Source of the DNA: Chloroflexota bacterium | Lineage (GTDB): Bacteria > Chloroflexota > Chloroflexia > Chloroflexales > Chloroflexaceae | Assembly (NCBI GenBank): GCA_030550625.1 | Contig: JAUQOZ010000023.1 | Coordinates: 1-46,360 of the forward strand | Direction: 5' to 3' | DNA length: 46,360 nucleotides | Part shown: piece by piece, positions 24,447 to 36,400 of the stretch | How positions within the stretch are numbered: position 1 is the stretch's first letter | Layout: the number at the start of each line of letters is the position of its first letter | Program-made: the position numbers and the translations under genes | Notes under the pieces: generated by a model | The model's database searches: none | Told to the model about the DNA's origin: nothing | The model's input: the letters and a program-made list of their open reading frames with translations, nothing else

Positions 24447-26582
24447 ATGTTGCGTTCACTAGCTCTAACTTGGCGATACCATCTCTTGGCGCTATGTTGT
24501 TATGTGATACTGGCGCTTATAGTAACGTATCCAATGCCACTCCATTTGAATGAGCAGATTATTGCAAATGAACCGGGCCGGGTTGATGGCTATTTGGGGA
24601 TTTGGAATATTTGGTGGACAGCGCGAGCAATAACGACCGGCCAGAGCCCCTTTTTCACCCCCTTATTGTTCTACCCGCAAGGTCTTGATTTGTTTTGGCA
24701 GACGCTGAGTGTCACGCAAGGATTGTTAGCACTCCCGATTACGCTGATTTGGGGGCCGTTACCGGCGTATAACATCTTGATTTTGCTTAGCTTTATTTTA
24801 AGCGGATACTTTACCTTTCTCTTTATTTTGTATGTTTGCCGGCCTTGCGATACGTGGCCGGCCATTCTGGCAGCGATCGTTGGGGGAGCAGTTTACGCAT
24901 ATTCGCCGTTTCATCTGCAAAAAGTCCTCGATGCCCAACTAGAAGTGGCTTCTATCCAATGGGTGCCATTGTGGGCATTGACGATCGTGCGATTTTTAGA
25001 ACAGCCGAGTTGGAAGCAAGGGATCCTGTGTGGGGTTGCGTTGTTGTGGGTAGGGTTGGGTACGTGGTATTACGGTCTTTTCTCATTAATCACAACTGGA
25101 TTGATGATCGTCTTATGGTCTCTAGCTTGGCAACCTCGTTCTTCCCAACCAGAACAGCCGCAACAGCAACCGTTTGCATGGTTGATGCCGTCTATCAAAG
25201 CGAAGGTCTTCATTTGGGGATTGGCGCCGATTGGAGTCTGGTTTCTCGTGATGTTGCCACGACTCATCAGTATGTTGCAGACGGGGGATAAACTGCTCGG
25301 CGATGCGCGCGGCGAGAAGCAAGCTTATGCCGATATCATCGGTTTTTTTCTTCCCAACCCCAATCATCCGTGGTGGCGCGATATCATCATTCCATACTAC
25401 AACCAATTGCATCCTGATGCCATCATCTGGAATGTAGCGCTTGGCTTGGTTGGGACGGCAGTGGGAATATACGGGGCTAGCATCGCATGGCGCACCCATT
25501 GGCGTTGGCTGGTCATTGGTATTTTTGCCGCCGCGATGTCATTAGGTGCGCAGATGTTCGTATGGGGGTGGGATACCGGTTTGCCGGGTCCGTATGCGCT
25601 CATTCGTGACTTGCCCGGCGTGCGCACGAGCCATCGGCCCAATCATTTTGTTATTATCACCTTGCTGGTTGTCGCCCTCTTCGCCGCAATTGGCACCCGT
25701 ATCATACTCGCGCGTCTGCATCGAATGGCGCCAGTGGGGGCGATGGTATTATTGGCAGGAATCATTGGAATTGATGGCTGGGCCGGGCCGATGCCCCTCT
25801 TTCAGCGCCCGATCTCTCCGGCATACCTAGCGATGCCGCAGCCTGATGGTGCGCTCTTACCCATTCCATTACATCTGAATATCGCGAACAGCGAACATCT
25901 ATGGTATCAAACGTATCACCACTGGCCGATTATTGGCGGTTTTATCGGTCGTGAACCACCCTATCCATTAGGGCGCTATGCACCGGGCATAAAAGAGTTG
26001 CGTTTTGGCAGGGTTGAGCCGCATGATATCCTTGCGCCAAGTTGGCCGGAATTAGCGCGTGAGACGCTGGCGGCCTACAAGTTGCGGTACGTGATTTTCC
26101 ACCATCAATCGCAAGGTGAAACGTTGCCTGTAGTAGAGGCTATTATTGCTGATATGGGGCTCACTGCGACCTATCGTGATGAGTTGATCACTATCTATCC
26201 CGTTCCAACCCCCACTGTTGCTCGACCGCTGGCGTATCTCGGTGAAGGATGGGGGAGGCTCGAAACCGGCCAAAATGACCAGTACTGGCGGTGGATGGGT
26301 GAGCGTGCGCACGTTTATCTCTTAAATCCTACGGATGACAATCGTCCAGTACGCTTATTTCTAGAAGCCGAGGCTTTGGCGTATCCACGTGAACTGACTA
26401 TTCAGATGGGGGATAGTACATTAGCAACGCTTATGATAAACAATAAAACGACCCAGCGAGAATTGTATTTCATCCTTCCGCCCGGCGAAACGCTCCTTAC
26501 CTTCCGTGCGTTAGCAGATAGGGCGCCTGATGGATCTGAGCGCTGGTTAAGCCTTTCGTTTACGAAGATCGAAATCAGATAA
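24447..26582 (+). CDS. Polytopic membrane protein, GT-C-like, with a C-terminal soluble domain
   Basis: The protein has 711 residues. The first ~450 hold about ten membrane helices. A loop after the first helix (NEPGRVDGYLGIWNIWWTARA) carries Asp in the place expected for a GT-C metal/acceptor site, and the following FFTPLLFYPQGLDLFWQ is also typical of large bacterial GT-C-like proteins. The last ~260 residues are soluble, with a beta-sandwich-like end (RPVRLFLEAEALAYPRELTIQ). Substrate is unknown. The gene starts 12 bases after the glycerate kinase stop. Its codons are visibly richer in A and T at third positions than those of the neighbours, and a decayed gene lies directly downstream, so later acquisition is possible. 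Confidence 0.7.
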   Translation: MLRSLALTWRYHLLALCCYVILALIVTYPMPLHLNEQIIANEPGRVDGYLGIWNIWWTARAITTGQSPFFTPLLFYPQGLDLFWQTLSVTQGLLALPITLIWGPLPAYNILILLSFILSGYFTFLFILYVCRPCDTWPAILAAIVGGAVYAYSPFHLQKVLDAQLEVASIQWVPLWALTIVRFLEQPSWKQGILCGVALLWVGLGTWYYGLFSLITTGLMIVLWSLAWQPRSSQPEQPQQQPFAWLMPSIKAKVFIWGLAPIGVWFLVMLPRLISMLQTGDKLLGDARGEKQAYADIIGFFLPNPNHPWWRDIIIPYYNQLHPDAIIWNVALGLVGTAVGIYGASIAWRTHWRWLVIGIFAAAMSLGAQMFVWGWDTGLPGPYALIRDLPGVRTSHRPNHFVIITLLVVALFAAIGTRIILARLHRMAPVGAMVLLAGIIGIDGWAGPMPLFQRPISPAYLAMPQPDGALLPIPLHLNIANSEHLWYQTYHHWPIIGGFIGREPPYPLGRYAPGIKELRFGRVEPHDILAPSWPELARETLAAYKLRYVIFHHQSQGETLPVVEAIIADMGLTATYRDELITIYPVPTPTVARPLAYLGEGWGRLETGQNDQYWRWMGERAHVYLLNPTDDNRPVRLFLEAEALAYPRELTIQMGDSTLATLMINNKTTQRELYFILPPGETLLTFRALADRAPDGSERWLSLSFTKIEIR

Positions 26583-26583
26583 T

Positions 26584-27013
26584 CTAGGGTTGGCGGCCAA
26601 ACTGCTGGCTGCGCAGTTGCACTTCGTCAACTATTGCGGTGAGTTTGGCCAGATCGGCATGGAAGCAACTCTTAACCAGCTTCGCGATGGCTACCCGATA
26701 GTTGTGGGCAGAGTGTCACTATCGTTTGCGTCCTTGCCTATAGTGTAGCAGCGCAATATTGCCGGCCAACGCATCCTTAATTTGTCGTTGGGCTAAGAGC
26801 GTGAAAAAACGCTGTACTGCAAGCAATTAATGAGCCGGCTGACATCATCTCGCCTTGCCAGTTGCGCCAGCGTTGGGTATTGAACGCAAGCGCATGGTAC
26901 ACGATTTCGCCAATCTGAGTTGCGCTTGATAAGCCCATTCTTCTCCCATGTGCCAGATCTTCTCTGCCTAGACAAAGGTGGGTTGGATGCGCAGGGATGT
27001 GGCAGCAATCCAT
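26584..27013 (-). pseudogene. Decayed gene remnant in several frames
   Basis: Reading the minus strand, protein-like segments follow one another in different frames. They are: 27013 to ~26810 (GLSSATQIGEIVYHALAFNT, then RWRNWQGEMMSAGSLIAC); ~26808-26719 (LLAQRQIKDALAGNIALLHY, then stop); ~26712-26584 (HNYRVAIAKLVKSCFHADLA, then KLTAIVDEVQLRSQQF, then stop). The frame changes and intervening stops suggest a gene broken by at least two frameshifts. A transposase origin is possible given the position next to an AT-richer gene, but no DDE or HTH motif or terminal repeat is visible. I cannot name the family. Confidence 0.45.
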
Positions 27014-27041
27014 CCCTACGCTTGGTATGCTTTCGCAATGC

Positions 27042-28208
27042 CTACGACAGCTCGGCGAGCGCCTCTTCCACCGTGATTACATGGGCTGGGCCGCCGATTG
27101 GAGCTTGGACGGTTTCTAACCCCAAGCCCAAATCGTGGATGGCTGCCGTTACGGTAGGGGCGAGATCGCGGCGGGTGATGAAGACCACGGTCGGGCCAGT
27201 ATCGGTACTCGCATACACTGGCACGCCACGGGCGCGCAGATCGTTGCAGAGCCGGAACAGAGTAATGTTTTCCGGCTCCCAACCGATGATTTTCTGCTCG
27301 CGCGAACCGGACATGGTGACGCCGTGCAGGCGCATGCTGTCGAGTTCGGCCAATTGGCCGATGGTTTGCCAATCGCCGCGGCGGGCGGCGGCGATGCACT
27401 CGCGCACCTCCTCGCCGCGTGAACGCATCCATGCGCGGAAGAAGACGCTGTTAGGCGCATCGTGATGAGCCTGTTCGGTCTTCAAACCGACCCGCGAGTC
27501 AATCGGCACCGTAATCAGCGCGACATCCTCCAGCTCGTGGTCTTGGTCAAGGCGGACAGCGAAGCTTTCCGCCGGCGGAATACCGGGGTAACTGAGCCAG
27601 AGGGCCAAGCCGCCGGCGGCGCTGCGGCAGCCAGAGCCGGCCAGCCGGCGGGCGAGGGTGGAGATAAAGCGGGTGTGGCCGGCCAATTCAGGGCCAAAGA
27701 GCGCCCCCACTGCCGCACAGGCCAATGCGGCGGCAGCCGAGGCGCTGGTGCCCAAGCCTTTACCAGCGACGCGGGTGCGCAACACATTGCGCGAGATGAC
27801 GCGGGCATAGCTGGTGACACCGGCCAACTCACGCACGGCATCGAGTACCGTGATGACCCGTTCGAGCTCGCGGCCTTGCGCTGGTTTTCCGCCGATGATG
27901 GCGTTATCGGCGGATAGGGCCGGATCGAACTCGACCAGCGTCGTCGTGTGCGCTGCGGCGTTATTGAGCGAAATTGAAGGCAAAAAGGCGATGCGTTGCG
28001 CCCAGTCGCTGAGGCCGTGGTATTTTAGCACCCCCTGCATTGGGTACGCGCGGGCGGCGGCGATGCCTTGGGCGCGGGCCGGCGGCAGATGCGGCGGCGG
28101 TGGCAATTCGATCCGGTGGTGACGCAGATCGGCCAAGATGCGTTCGTGGGCCGTGCGCATCGGCCCGACCAGATCGGCGAAACCTTTTGGGATCAACGAC
28201 TCATTCAC
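27042..28208 (-). CDS. mvaD: Mevalonate-pathway decarboxylase (diphosphomevalonate or phosphomevalonate decarboxylase)
   Basis: The protein has 388 residues of the GHMP superfamily. It aligns with mevalonate diphosphate decarboxylases at VLKYHGLSDWAQRIAFLPSISL (KYWGK-like, ~60-81), the phosphate-binding VAGKGLGTSASAAAALA (~148-162), AGSGCRSAAGGLALW (~190-204), and YASTDTGPTVVF, whose Asp corresponds to the catalytic Asp of the DAGPN motif. A ~50-residue N-terminal extension (HLPPARAQGIAAARAYP) precedes the core. The Roseiflexus castenholzii homologue was reported to act on phosphomevalonate, giving isopentenyl phosphate, so substrate here may be the mono- and not the diphosphate. It starts 17 bases after the guaB stop and is probably cotranscribed with it. 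Confidence 0.85.
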   Translation of the reverse strand: MNESLIPKGFADLVGPMRTAHERILADLRHHRIELPPPPHLPPARAQGIAAARAYPMQGVLKYHGLSDWAQRIAFLPSISLNNAAAHTTTLVEFDPALSADNAIIGGKPAQGRELERVITVLDAVRELAGVTSYARVISRNVLRTRVAGKGLGTSASAAAALACAAVGALFGPELAGHTRFISTLARRLAGSGCRSAAGGLALWLSYPGIPPAESFAVRLDQDHELEDVALITVPIDSRVGLKTEQAHHDAPNSVFFRAWMRSRGEEVRECIAAARRGDWQTIGQLAELDSMRLHGVTMSGSREQKIIGWEPENITLFRLCNDLRARGVPVYASTDTGPTVVFITRRDLAPTVTAAIHDLGLGLETVQAPIGGPAHVITVEEALAELS

Positions 28209-28225
28209 GGCGCATTCCTCATTAC

Positions 28226-30112
<1,887 letters not shown>

Positions 30113-30233
30113 ACGAGATGCTGAGTATAAATCTCATAACAATGGTTGCGGCGCAGCGAAACGTCTTTCTTCCGGCGCATTGAGATGTTATGATGAGGAT
30201 AACACAGTGCGGCATTGTGAAGGAGTGTGATGT

Positions 30234-30671
30234 ATGCTCAAACGAATTCTGCATGCCCTCGGCTTCATCGTTGCTAATGTGATCGTGATGATTATTCTGC
30301 ACGGCAATTCACGCCAGTTTTGGCCGAAGATTCCCTACTTAAGCCTGCGTAACGAAAGCACATTCGAGCATACCCGGTTACTCTTCAATACGCTTTTAGT
30401 TGTCACTATCGGGCAGGCGTTGATCGGCAAATTACCCCGTGAGCGGTGGTTGCCGCGCGGGATTGTCTTGGCGGCGTTGCCCGCCTCGTTACCGGCGCTG
30501 ATCTTCTTTGGGCAGCAGGTGTTGCGGTTAGAGGGCGATGCAAGCGAACGGTACAATCTCAGCTTAGTGCCGCTGCTGCCGATTGCCGCCACGGTACTGG
30601 AAGAGGTGCTGGTCGATAAGCTCAATCCGCCCACCGCCGAACCGCACGCGGATTATAGCCATCTGGTGTGA
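30234..30671 (+). CDS. Small membrane protein of unknown function
   Basis: The protein has 145 residues. AAGGAG lies eight bases before the ATG. It has about four hydrophobic segments: ILHALGFIVANVIVMIIL, TLLVVTIGQALIG, GIVLAALPASLPALIFFG and LVPLLPIAATVLEEVLV. The tail NPPTAEPHADYSHLV is hydrophilic. I recognise no family or catalytic motif. A 12-base-arm palindrome after the stop separates it from the convergent kinase-like gene. It stands alone on its strand between guaB and pcs. Confidence 0.7.
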   Translation: MLKRILHALGFIVANVIVMIILHGNSRQFWPKIPYLSLRNESTFEHTRLLFNTLLVVTIGQALIGKLPRERWLPRGIVLAALPASLPALIFFGQQVLRLEGDASERYNLSLVPLLPIAATVLEEVLVDKLNPPTAEPHADYSHLV

Positions 30672-30707
30672 GCTACTGAGCGTTTAGCTGCCGAGATGCT
30701 GCATTGT

Positions 30708-30732
30708 AAGGGCAGGTTTCAAACCTGCCCTT
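30708..30732. terminator. Perfect palindrome between convergent genes
   Basis: Arms 30708-30719 (aagggcaggttt) and 30721-30732 (aaacctgccctt) are perfectly complementary around one base. It lies between the stops at 30671 and 30748. Its make-up resembles the hairpin at 13458-13478 (gggccggt/accggccc), suggesting a shared dispersed element used as terminator. Confidence 0.6.
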
Positions 30733-30747
30733 CCTACTCCTCCATCC

Positions 30748-33021
30748 CTATCGCCACTCGGCAAACATCACATCGCTGCCGCGGGTTGGCACGCCGACGC
30801 CACCGCGCACCGGCGCACCTTGTTCGTCGCGCACTGTGAACGTCACCTCTTGGCGGGGGCGCAGACCGCAGACGCGCGCATTGCCTCCAGAGTCGAACGC
30901 GCCGCTGAGGCGCAGACCGTCAATCGAAACGATCCAGCCTGCTGTATTAATGCCCCGAATCTGGATCAAGACGCAGCGCGGATCTTCATTCTCGTTCAGT
31001 TTCACAAAGCGCAGCCGCGGCGGTTCCGGCGGCACGGTTGGAGTAGGCGGGGGTGGCACACCGGTATTGTCGATCAACCAGCGCTCGACATAACCGATAC
31101 TCCCAATCACGGCTTGGTCAGCGGCAGCGCGAATGCGCACTCGGTACCAACCAGCCGGTTGTTCGCTCAAAATATCTACTTCATCACCGTTGCGGATAGG
31201 CTCGGTCGCGGCGCTTTCAGGCGATGGTTCAACCCGAATTCGGGCAAAAGCACCTTGAGCATCTTCCTCAATCCGTCCGGTATAGCGATAATCGGGACGC
31301 ACGCCCGACACGACCCGCACGCTGCTATAGTCGCGCAGGGTGACGGCAGCGCCGGGAACCGGCGTGCCATTGAGTTCGAGGGTAAAGGGCGTCGAACCAG
31401 TGAGTGGAATGTTCAGGGTGCTAATGCGCAAGCGCAATTCGCTATCACTCCTGCCGGCCATAATCTCGAGAGCGACCGGGTCATAGCCAGCGGCGCGCAG
31501 GGTGGCAGTGCGAACGGCGGACAGGCCCGAACCTTGCACGGTAAACTCCAGCGAAGTCGCGCCAGTGAAGAGTTCGATTGGGAAAATGCGATCGACGCGG
31601 AATGACTGGATCGGGATTGGCGATCTGGTTGGCGCTGGCGAGGGCGCTGGCGAAGGTGATGGAATGGGGGGAGGACTCGCCGTAACCGTGGTCGAGTTGG
31701 CAATCACCGGCGTTGGTGTGGGTGTTGCCACGCGGTTGAGGCCAATTGCTGCGAGCAAAACGAGCAAGATAATGATAATGACGCCAATGGCTACCGGCGC
31801 CGACCAATTCAGATCGCGCTGGGGGGCTGGGGTGGCGCTGGTGTTGACCAACTCGCGTTCGATGGCGTCGATCGTTTGCATCACCTCGCCCGCCCGCGGG
31901 TCGCCTGAGGGTAGCCGGTCGAGTGCCGAACGGTAGGCGTTCAGCGCCTGCTCAAGTTGACCGTGGGTGCGCAGTGCAGCGGCATCATTCATCAGGGGTG
32001 CAACCGGATCGGTCAGTGATGGGGCAATCATCGCTGGCGCTTGCGGTTCGGCGGTAGCCATAGCTGGCGAGGGCAATACAGCTTGCCACTCTTTGAGGGG
32101 CGGGCAATTCATAGAGGTCGCGCTCTGCCAGAGCCGATCGAGCATTTGAGCAGGGCCAAGCCCCCAACGGCGGGCAAGCGCATCGCGCAGGATATGGTAG
32201 CGTTCGGTTGGTTGCAGCAGATCAGCGGGAGTGAAAAAGCTATCCGTCGCAGCGGCGGCGCGCACGGCGTCGTCGCACCAGCCAAGCAATTCAAGGATCA
32301 GCAATGCGCCGCCGAAGCGATCGGCTGACAATCCCTGCGCCGGAACCGGATGCTGGTACGGGCTGGTTGGCGTTGGCATAGGGAGGCGGAGCACGCCGAC
32401 GCCGTGCATTGTTTCGAGATCGACGAGCGCAACCGGTGCGGCTGCGCCGGGATCAATCAGGCCGGGGAGCATCACATGGGCTGATTGCAGATCGCCATGC
32501 ACGAGGCCGCGTTGCTCGATCTCAACGAGCAGATTGGTTAGCGCTCGCGCTAGCGCCAGACTTTGGCTGGGGCTGAGCGGGCGGCGGTGATGGATCAATT
32601 CTTGCCATGGCGGGCCATACACCCACGGCATCAGGATGGCATAATCGAGTTCGGGCCGCGTTGTCACCAAAGCCGGTTGGTTTGCGGCAGTGATAATCAT
32701 GCGGCGCGCTGCTTGCAAGCCGGGAATACTGCTTACGGTCTGCAATTGCTGCGCGTGTTGAATCAACGACGGCTCGCAAAGCTGGGTTTGCGCTTTGAGC
32801 GCAACAAACCCCCCCGCAGTGCGCAATTGAACCACCCGGCTGCTTTGACCCTCTTGCACAAACGGGCGTCCGGGAATGGCCGGATGGGCACATACCTGAT
32901 AGCTGATCCCGTCGATCACTAATTGCTCGTCAATCGCAGGTTGAAAGGGCATGGATGTAACCACACTCTGAGCGGCGGCAAGTGGTTGGCATGGTGGCAG
33001 GGTTGTTCGTAACTGCGCCAT
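30748..33021 (-). CDS. Transmembrane kinase-like protein with extracellular IPT/SH3-like domains
   Basis: The protein has 757 residues. Residues ~30-330 form a protein-kinase-like fold: GGFVALKAQTQ (ATP-binding Lys), AILMPWVYGPPW (hinge), LVHGDLQSAHVML (catalytic loop with HGD in place of HRD, and His where Asn is usual) and VALVDLETMHG (DLE in place of DFG), then SPYQHPVPAQGLSADRFGGA. One TPR-like repeat precedes a membrane helix at ~405-430 (APVAIGVIIIILLVLLAAIG). A Pro/Ser-rich linker leads to an IPT-like segment (FRVDRIFPIELFTGATSLEF), a likely SH3b domain (NGDEVDILSEQPAGWYRVRI) and a final beta domain. The build is that of a cell-surface sensor signalling to a cytoplasmic kinase-like domain. 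Whether it is catalytically active is uncertain. It is divergent from pcs. Confidence 0.75.
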   Translation of the reverse strand: MAQLRTTLPPCQPLAAAQSVVTSMPFQPAIDEQLVIDGISYQVCAHPAIPGRPFVQEGQSSRVVQLRTAGGFVALKAQTQLCEPSLIQHAQQLQTVSSIPGLQAARRMIITAANQPALVTTRPELDYAILMPWVYGPPWQELIHHRRPLSPSQSLALARALTNLLVEIEQRGLVHGDLQSAHVMLPGLIDPGAAAPVALVDLETMHGVGVLRLPMPTPTSPYQHPVPAQGLSADRFGGALLILELLGWCDDAVRAAAATDSFFTPADLLQPTERYHILRDALARRWGLGPAQMLDRLWQSATSMNCPPLKEWQAVLPSPAMATAEPQAPAMIAPSLTDPVAPLMNDAAALRTHGQLEQALNAYRSALDRLPSGDPRAGEVMQTIDAIERELVNTSATPAPQRDLNWSAPVAIGVIIIILLVLLAAIGLNRVATPTPTPVIANSTTVTASPPPIPSPSPAPSPAPTRSPIPIQSFRVDRIFPIELFTGATSLEFTVQGSGLSAVRTATLRAAGYDPVALEIMAGRSDSELRLRISTLNIPLTGSTPFTLELNGTPVPGAAVTLRDYSSVRVVSGVRPDYRYTGRIEEDAQGAFARIRVEPSPESAATEPIRNGDEVDILSEQPAGWYRVRIRAAADQAVIGSIGYVERWLIDNTGVPPPPTPTVPPEPPRLRFVKLNENEDPRCVLIQIRGINTAGWIVSIDGLRLSGAFDSGGNARVCGLRPRQEVTFTVRDEQGAPVRGGVGVPTRGSDVMFAEWR

Positions 33022-33293
33022 GGATGATACAATTTAGTATACCACCTTGCTGTGTAAGCTTATGCGACGATTGCTGGTAGGGAGGTTCGCTGCCGTTATG
33101 CCGGCGGCTCGGCTGCCGTTCTCGCCGGCCAATCCAAAGCGCTGTCTTGGTTGTACTCTGGCGCCAGCCGCTACTCAGCAGCGGTTGGTTCCAGCTATGC
33201 ACAAGACGCATATCGGCAATCCAGATTTGATCGAGCGACATGAGCTGCACCTGCGCGGTTATGTGTCTCTGTTAAGTAAACGGTGAACAATTC

Positions 33294-33352
33294 TCAATTA
33301 TTGAAATCTTGACGAATTGCGTCACGAGGGGTAGTCTATAATATGCACCCCT
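33294..33352 (+). promoter_or_regulatory. Promoter region of pcs with palindromic elements
   Basis: A TATAAT box (33337-33342) lies inside a dyad with arms aggggt (33326-33331) and acccct (33346-33351). Upstream, tgacg-aattg-cgtca (33310-33324) is a second perfect dyad, and tcaat-t-attga (33294-33304) a third. TTGACG (33309-33314) is 22 bases from the -10, too far for unaided sigma70 recognition. The rest of the 389-base divergent gap has no supported gene. Confidence 0.55.
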
Positions 33353-33410
33353 TGTTATCTATATCACAACCGGTAGATTAGGTTTTGACATGCGTCGAGG
33401 AGGACTGTCG

Positions 33411-36400
33411 ATGATCGACACTGCGCCCCCCGCCCCACCACGGGCGCCCCGTTCCAATCCAATTCGGGATCGCGTTTCTTGGGAAAAACAGCGCGCTGCT
33501 GCGCTGGCCGATCCCGGCGCCTTCCATGGCGCAATCGCCCGGACGTTGATCCACTGGTACGATCCGGCCCATCATTGCTGGATCCGCTTCAATGAGACGA
33601 GCCAGCGCTGGGAAGGGCTTGATGCAGCCACCGGCGCACCGGTTGAGGTGGATTATCCGCCCGATTATCAGCCGTGGGAAAAGGCGTTTGATGATAGCGA
33701 AGCGCCCTTCTACCGCTGGTTCCTTGGCGGTTTGACCAATGCCTGTTTCAACGAAGTTGACCGCCATGTAATGATGGGTTACGGCGACGAGGTAGCCTTC
33801 TACTTTGAGGGTGATCGCTGGGATAGCTCGCTCAATAATGGTCGCGGCGGGCCGGTGGTGCAAGAGACGATTACCCGGCGGCGGTTGCTGGTCGAGGTGG
33901 TGAAGGCGGCGCAGGTGTTGCGCGATCTTGGCCTCAAGAAAGGTGACCGGATTGCGCTCAATATGCCGAATATTATGCCGCAGATCTATTACACCGAGGC
34001 GGCTAAGCGGTTGGGAATCATTTACACGCCAGTCTTCGGCGGCTTCTCTGACAAGACGCTGTCAGATCGCATCCATAATGCCGGCGCGCGGGTGGTGATT
34101 ACCTCGGATGGCGCCTACCGCAATGCGCAAGTGGTGCCCTACAAAGAGGCTTATACCGATCAGGCGCTCGATAAGTATGTGCCGGTGGAAACCGTGCGCC
34201 AGATTGTGACCGATACGCTGGCGACATTGCCGTTGACCGATGACCAGCGCCAGAAGATCCTTGCCGAAGTTGATGCGGCGTTGGAGGGTGAGATCACCAT
34301 CGAGCGATCAGACGTGATGCGTGGGGTCGGGGCGGCGCTGGCCCAGATGCGCGATCTGGATGCGGCCATCCAATCTAAGGTGCGCACCGTGTTGGCGCAG
34401 GCGCTGGTGGCAACGCCGCCGCGGGTTGGGGCGGTGATTGTCGTTCGCCACACCGGCCAAGAGATTTTGTGGAATGAAGGGCGTGATCGCTGGAGCCATG
34501 AGCTGCTCGATGCGGCCCTTGAGAAGATTTTGGCCAACGCGCGCGCTGCCGGGGTTGATGTCCATAGCGAAGCTGAGCTACTGAGCTTGCCTGATGAACA
34601 ACTTATTCGCGCCCTCTATGCCAGCGTTCCCTGCGAGCCGGTCGATGCCGAGTATCCAATGTTTATCATTTACACCTCTGGCAGCACTGGCAAGCCCAAG
34701 GGTGTGATCCACGTTCACGGCGGGTACGTTTCTGGCATTTTGCAAACGCTGCCAGTGAGCTTTGATGCCGAGCCGGGTGATACGATCTACGTCATCGCCG
34801 ATCCGGGCTGGATCACTGGCCAGAGCTATATGCTCACCGCGACGATGGCTGGTCGCCTGACCGGCGTGATCGCCGAGGGGTCGCCGCTCTTCCCCTCATC
34901 GGGTCGCTACGCCAGCATTATCGAGCGGTACGATGTGCAGATCTTCAAGGCCGGCGTCACCTTCCTCAAGACGGTGATGTCGAACCCGCAGAACGTGGAA
35001 GACGTGCGGCTCTACGATATGTCGACGCTGCGGGTAGCCACCTTCTGCGCCGAGCCGGTCAGCCCAGCCGTGCAGCAGTTCGGTATGCAGATCATGACGC
35101 CCCAGTATATCAATTCGTACTGGGCGACCGAGCACGGCGGCATTGTTTGGACGCACTTCTACGGCAATAATGACTTCCCGCTCCGCCCCGACGCGCACAC
35201 CTATCCGTTGCCGTGGATTGCCGGCGAGGTGTGGGTGGCCGAAACGGATGAGAGCGGCAATGTGCGCTATCGGGTGGCCGATTACGAAGAGAAGGGCGAG
35301 ATCGTGATTACGGCGCCCTATCCGTACCTGACGCGCACGATCTGGGGTGATGTGCCCGGTTTTGAAGCCTATCTGCGCGGCGAGATCCCGCTGCGGGCGT
35401 GGAAGGGCGATGCCGAGCGGTTTGTGAAGACCTACTGGCGGCGCGGGCCGAACGGCGAGTGGGGCTACATTCAGGGCGACTTTGCGATGAAGTACCCCGA
35501 TGGCAGCTTTACTCTCCATGGCCGCTCGGACGACGTGATCAACGTGTCGGGCCACCGCATGGGCACCGAGGAGATTGAGGGCGCGATCCTGCGCGATCGC
35601 CAGATTACGCCCGACTCGCCGGTTGGCAACTGTATCGTGGTCGGCGCGCCGCACCGCGAGAAGGGTCTGACGCCGGTCGCCTTCATTCAGCCGGCGCCGG
35701 GCCGGCGGTTAACCGCTGCCGATCGCCGGCGGCTCGATGAGATTGTGCGCACCGAGAAGGGTGCGGTGAGTGTGCCTGAAGATTATATCGAGGTCAGCGC
35801 CTTCCCCGAAACGCGCAGCGGCAAGTATATGCGCCGCTTCCTGCGCAATATGATGCTCGATGAGCCGCTGGGTGACACCACTACCTTGCGCAACCCAGAG
35901 GTGCTGGAAGAGATTGCGGCCAAGATCGCCGAGTGGAAGCGCAAGCAGCGCATGGCCGAAGAGCAGCAGATCATCGAGCGCTACCGCTACTTCCGCATCG
36001 AGTACCATCCGCCGGCGGCCAGCGCCGGCAAGCTGGCAGTGGTGACGGTGACTAACCCGCCGGTCAATGCGCTCAACGAGCGCGCGCTCGATGAGCTGAA
36101 TACGATTGTCGATCACCTCAGCCGGCGGAATGATGTGGCGGCGATTGTCTTTACCGGTCAAGGCGCGAAGAGCTTTGTGGCCGGCGCCGACATTCGCCAG
36201 TTGCTCGAAGAGATTCATACGGTCGAAGAGGCGATGGCGCTGCCGAATAACGCGCACCTCGCCTTCCGCAAGATCGAGCGCATGAACAAGCCGTGCATCG
36301 CGGCGATCAACGGTGTGGCGCTCGGTGGCGGTCTGGAGTTTGCGATGGCCTGCCACTATCGGGTGGCCGATGTCTACGCCGAGTTTGGCCAGCCTGAGAT

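Noticed and set aside
33047-33286. 79-codon open frame in the pcs upstream gap
   Set aside because: No ribosome site, no recognisable domain, irregular composition. The region is better explained as regulatory DNA.
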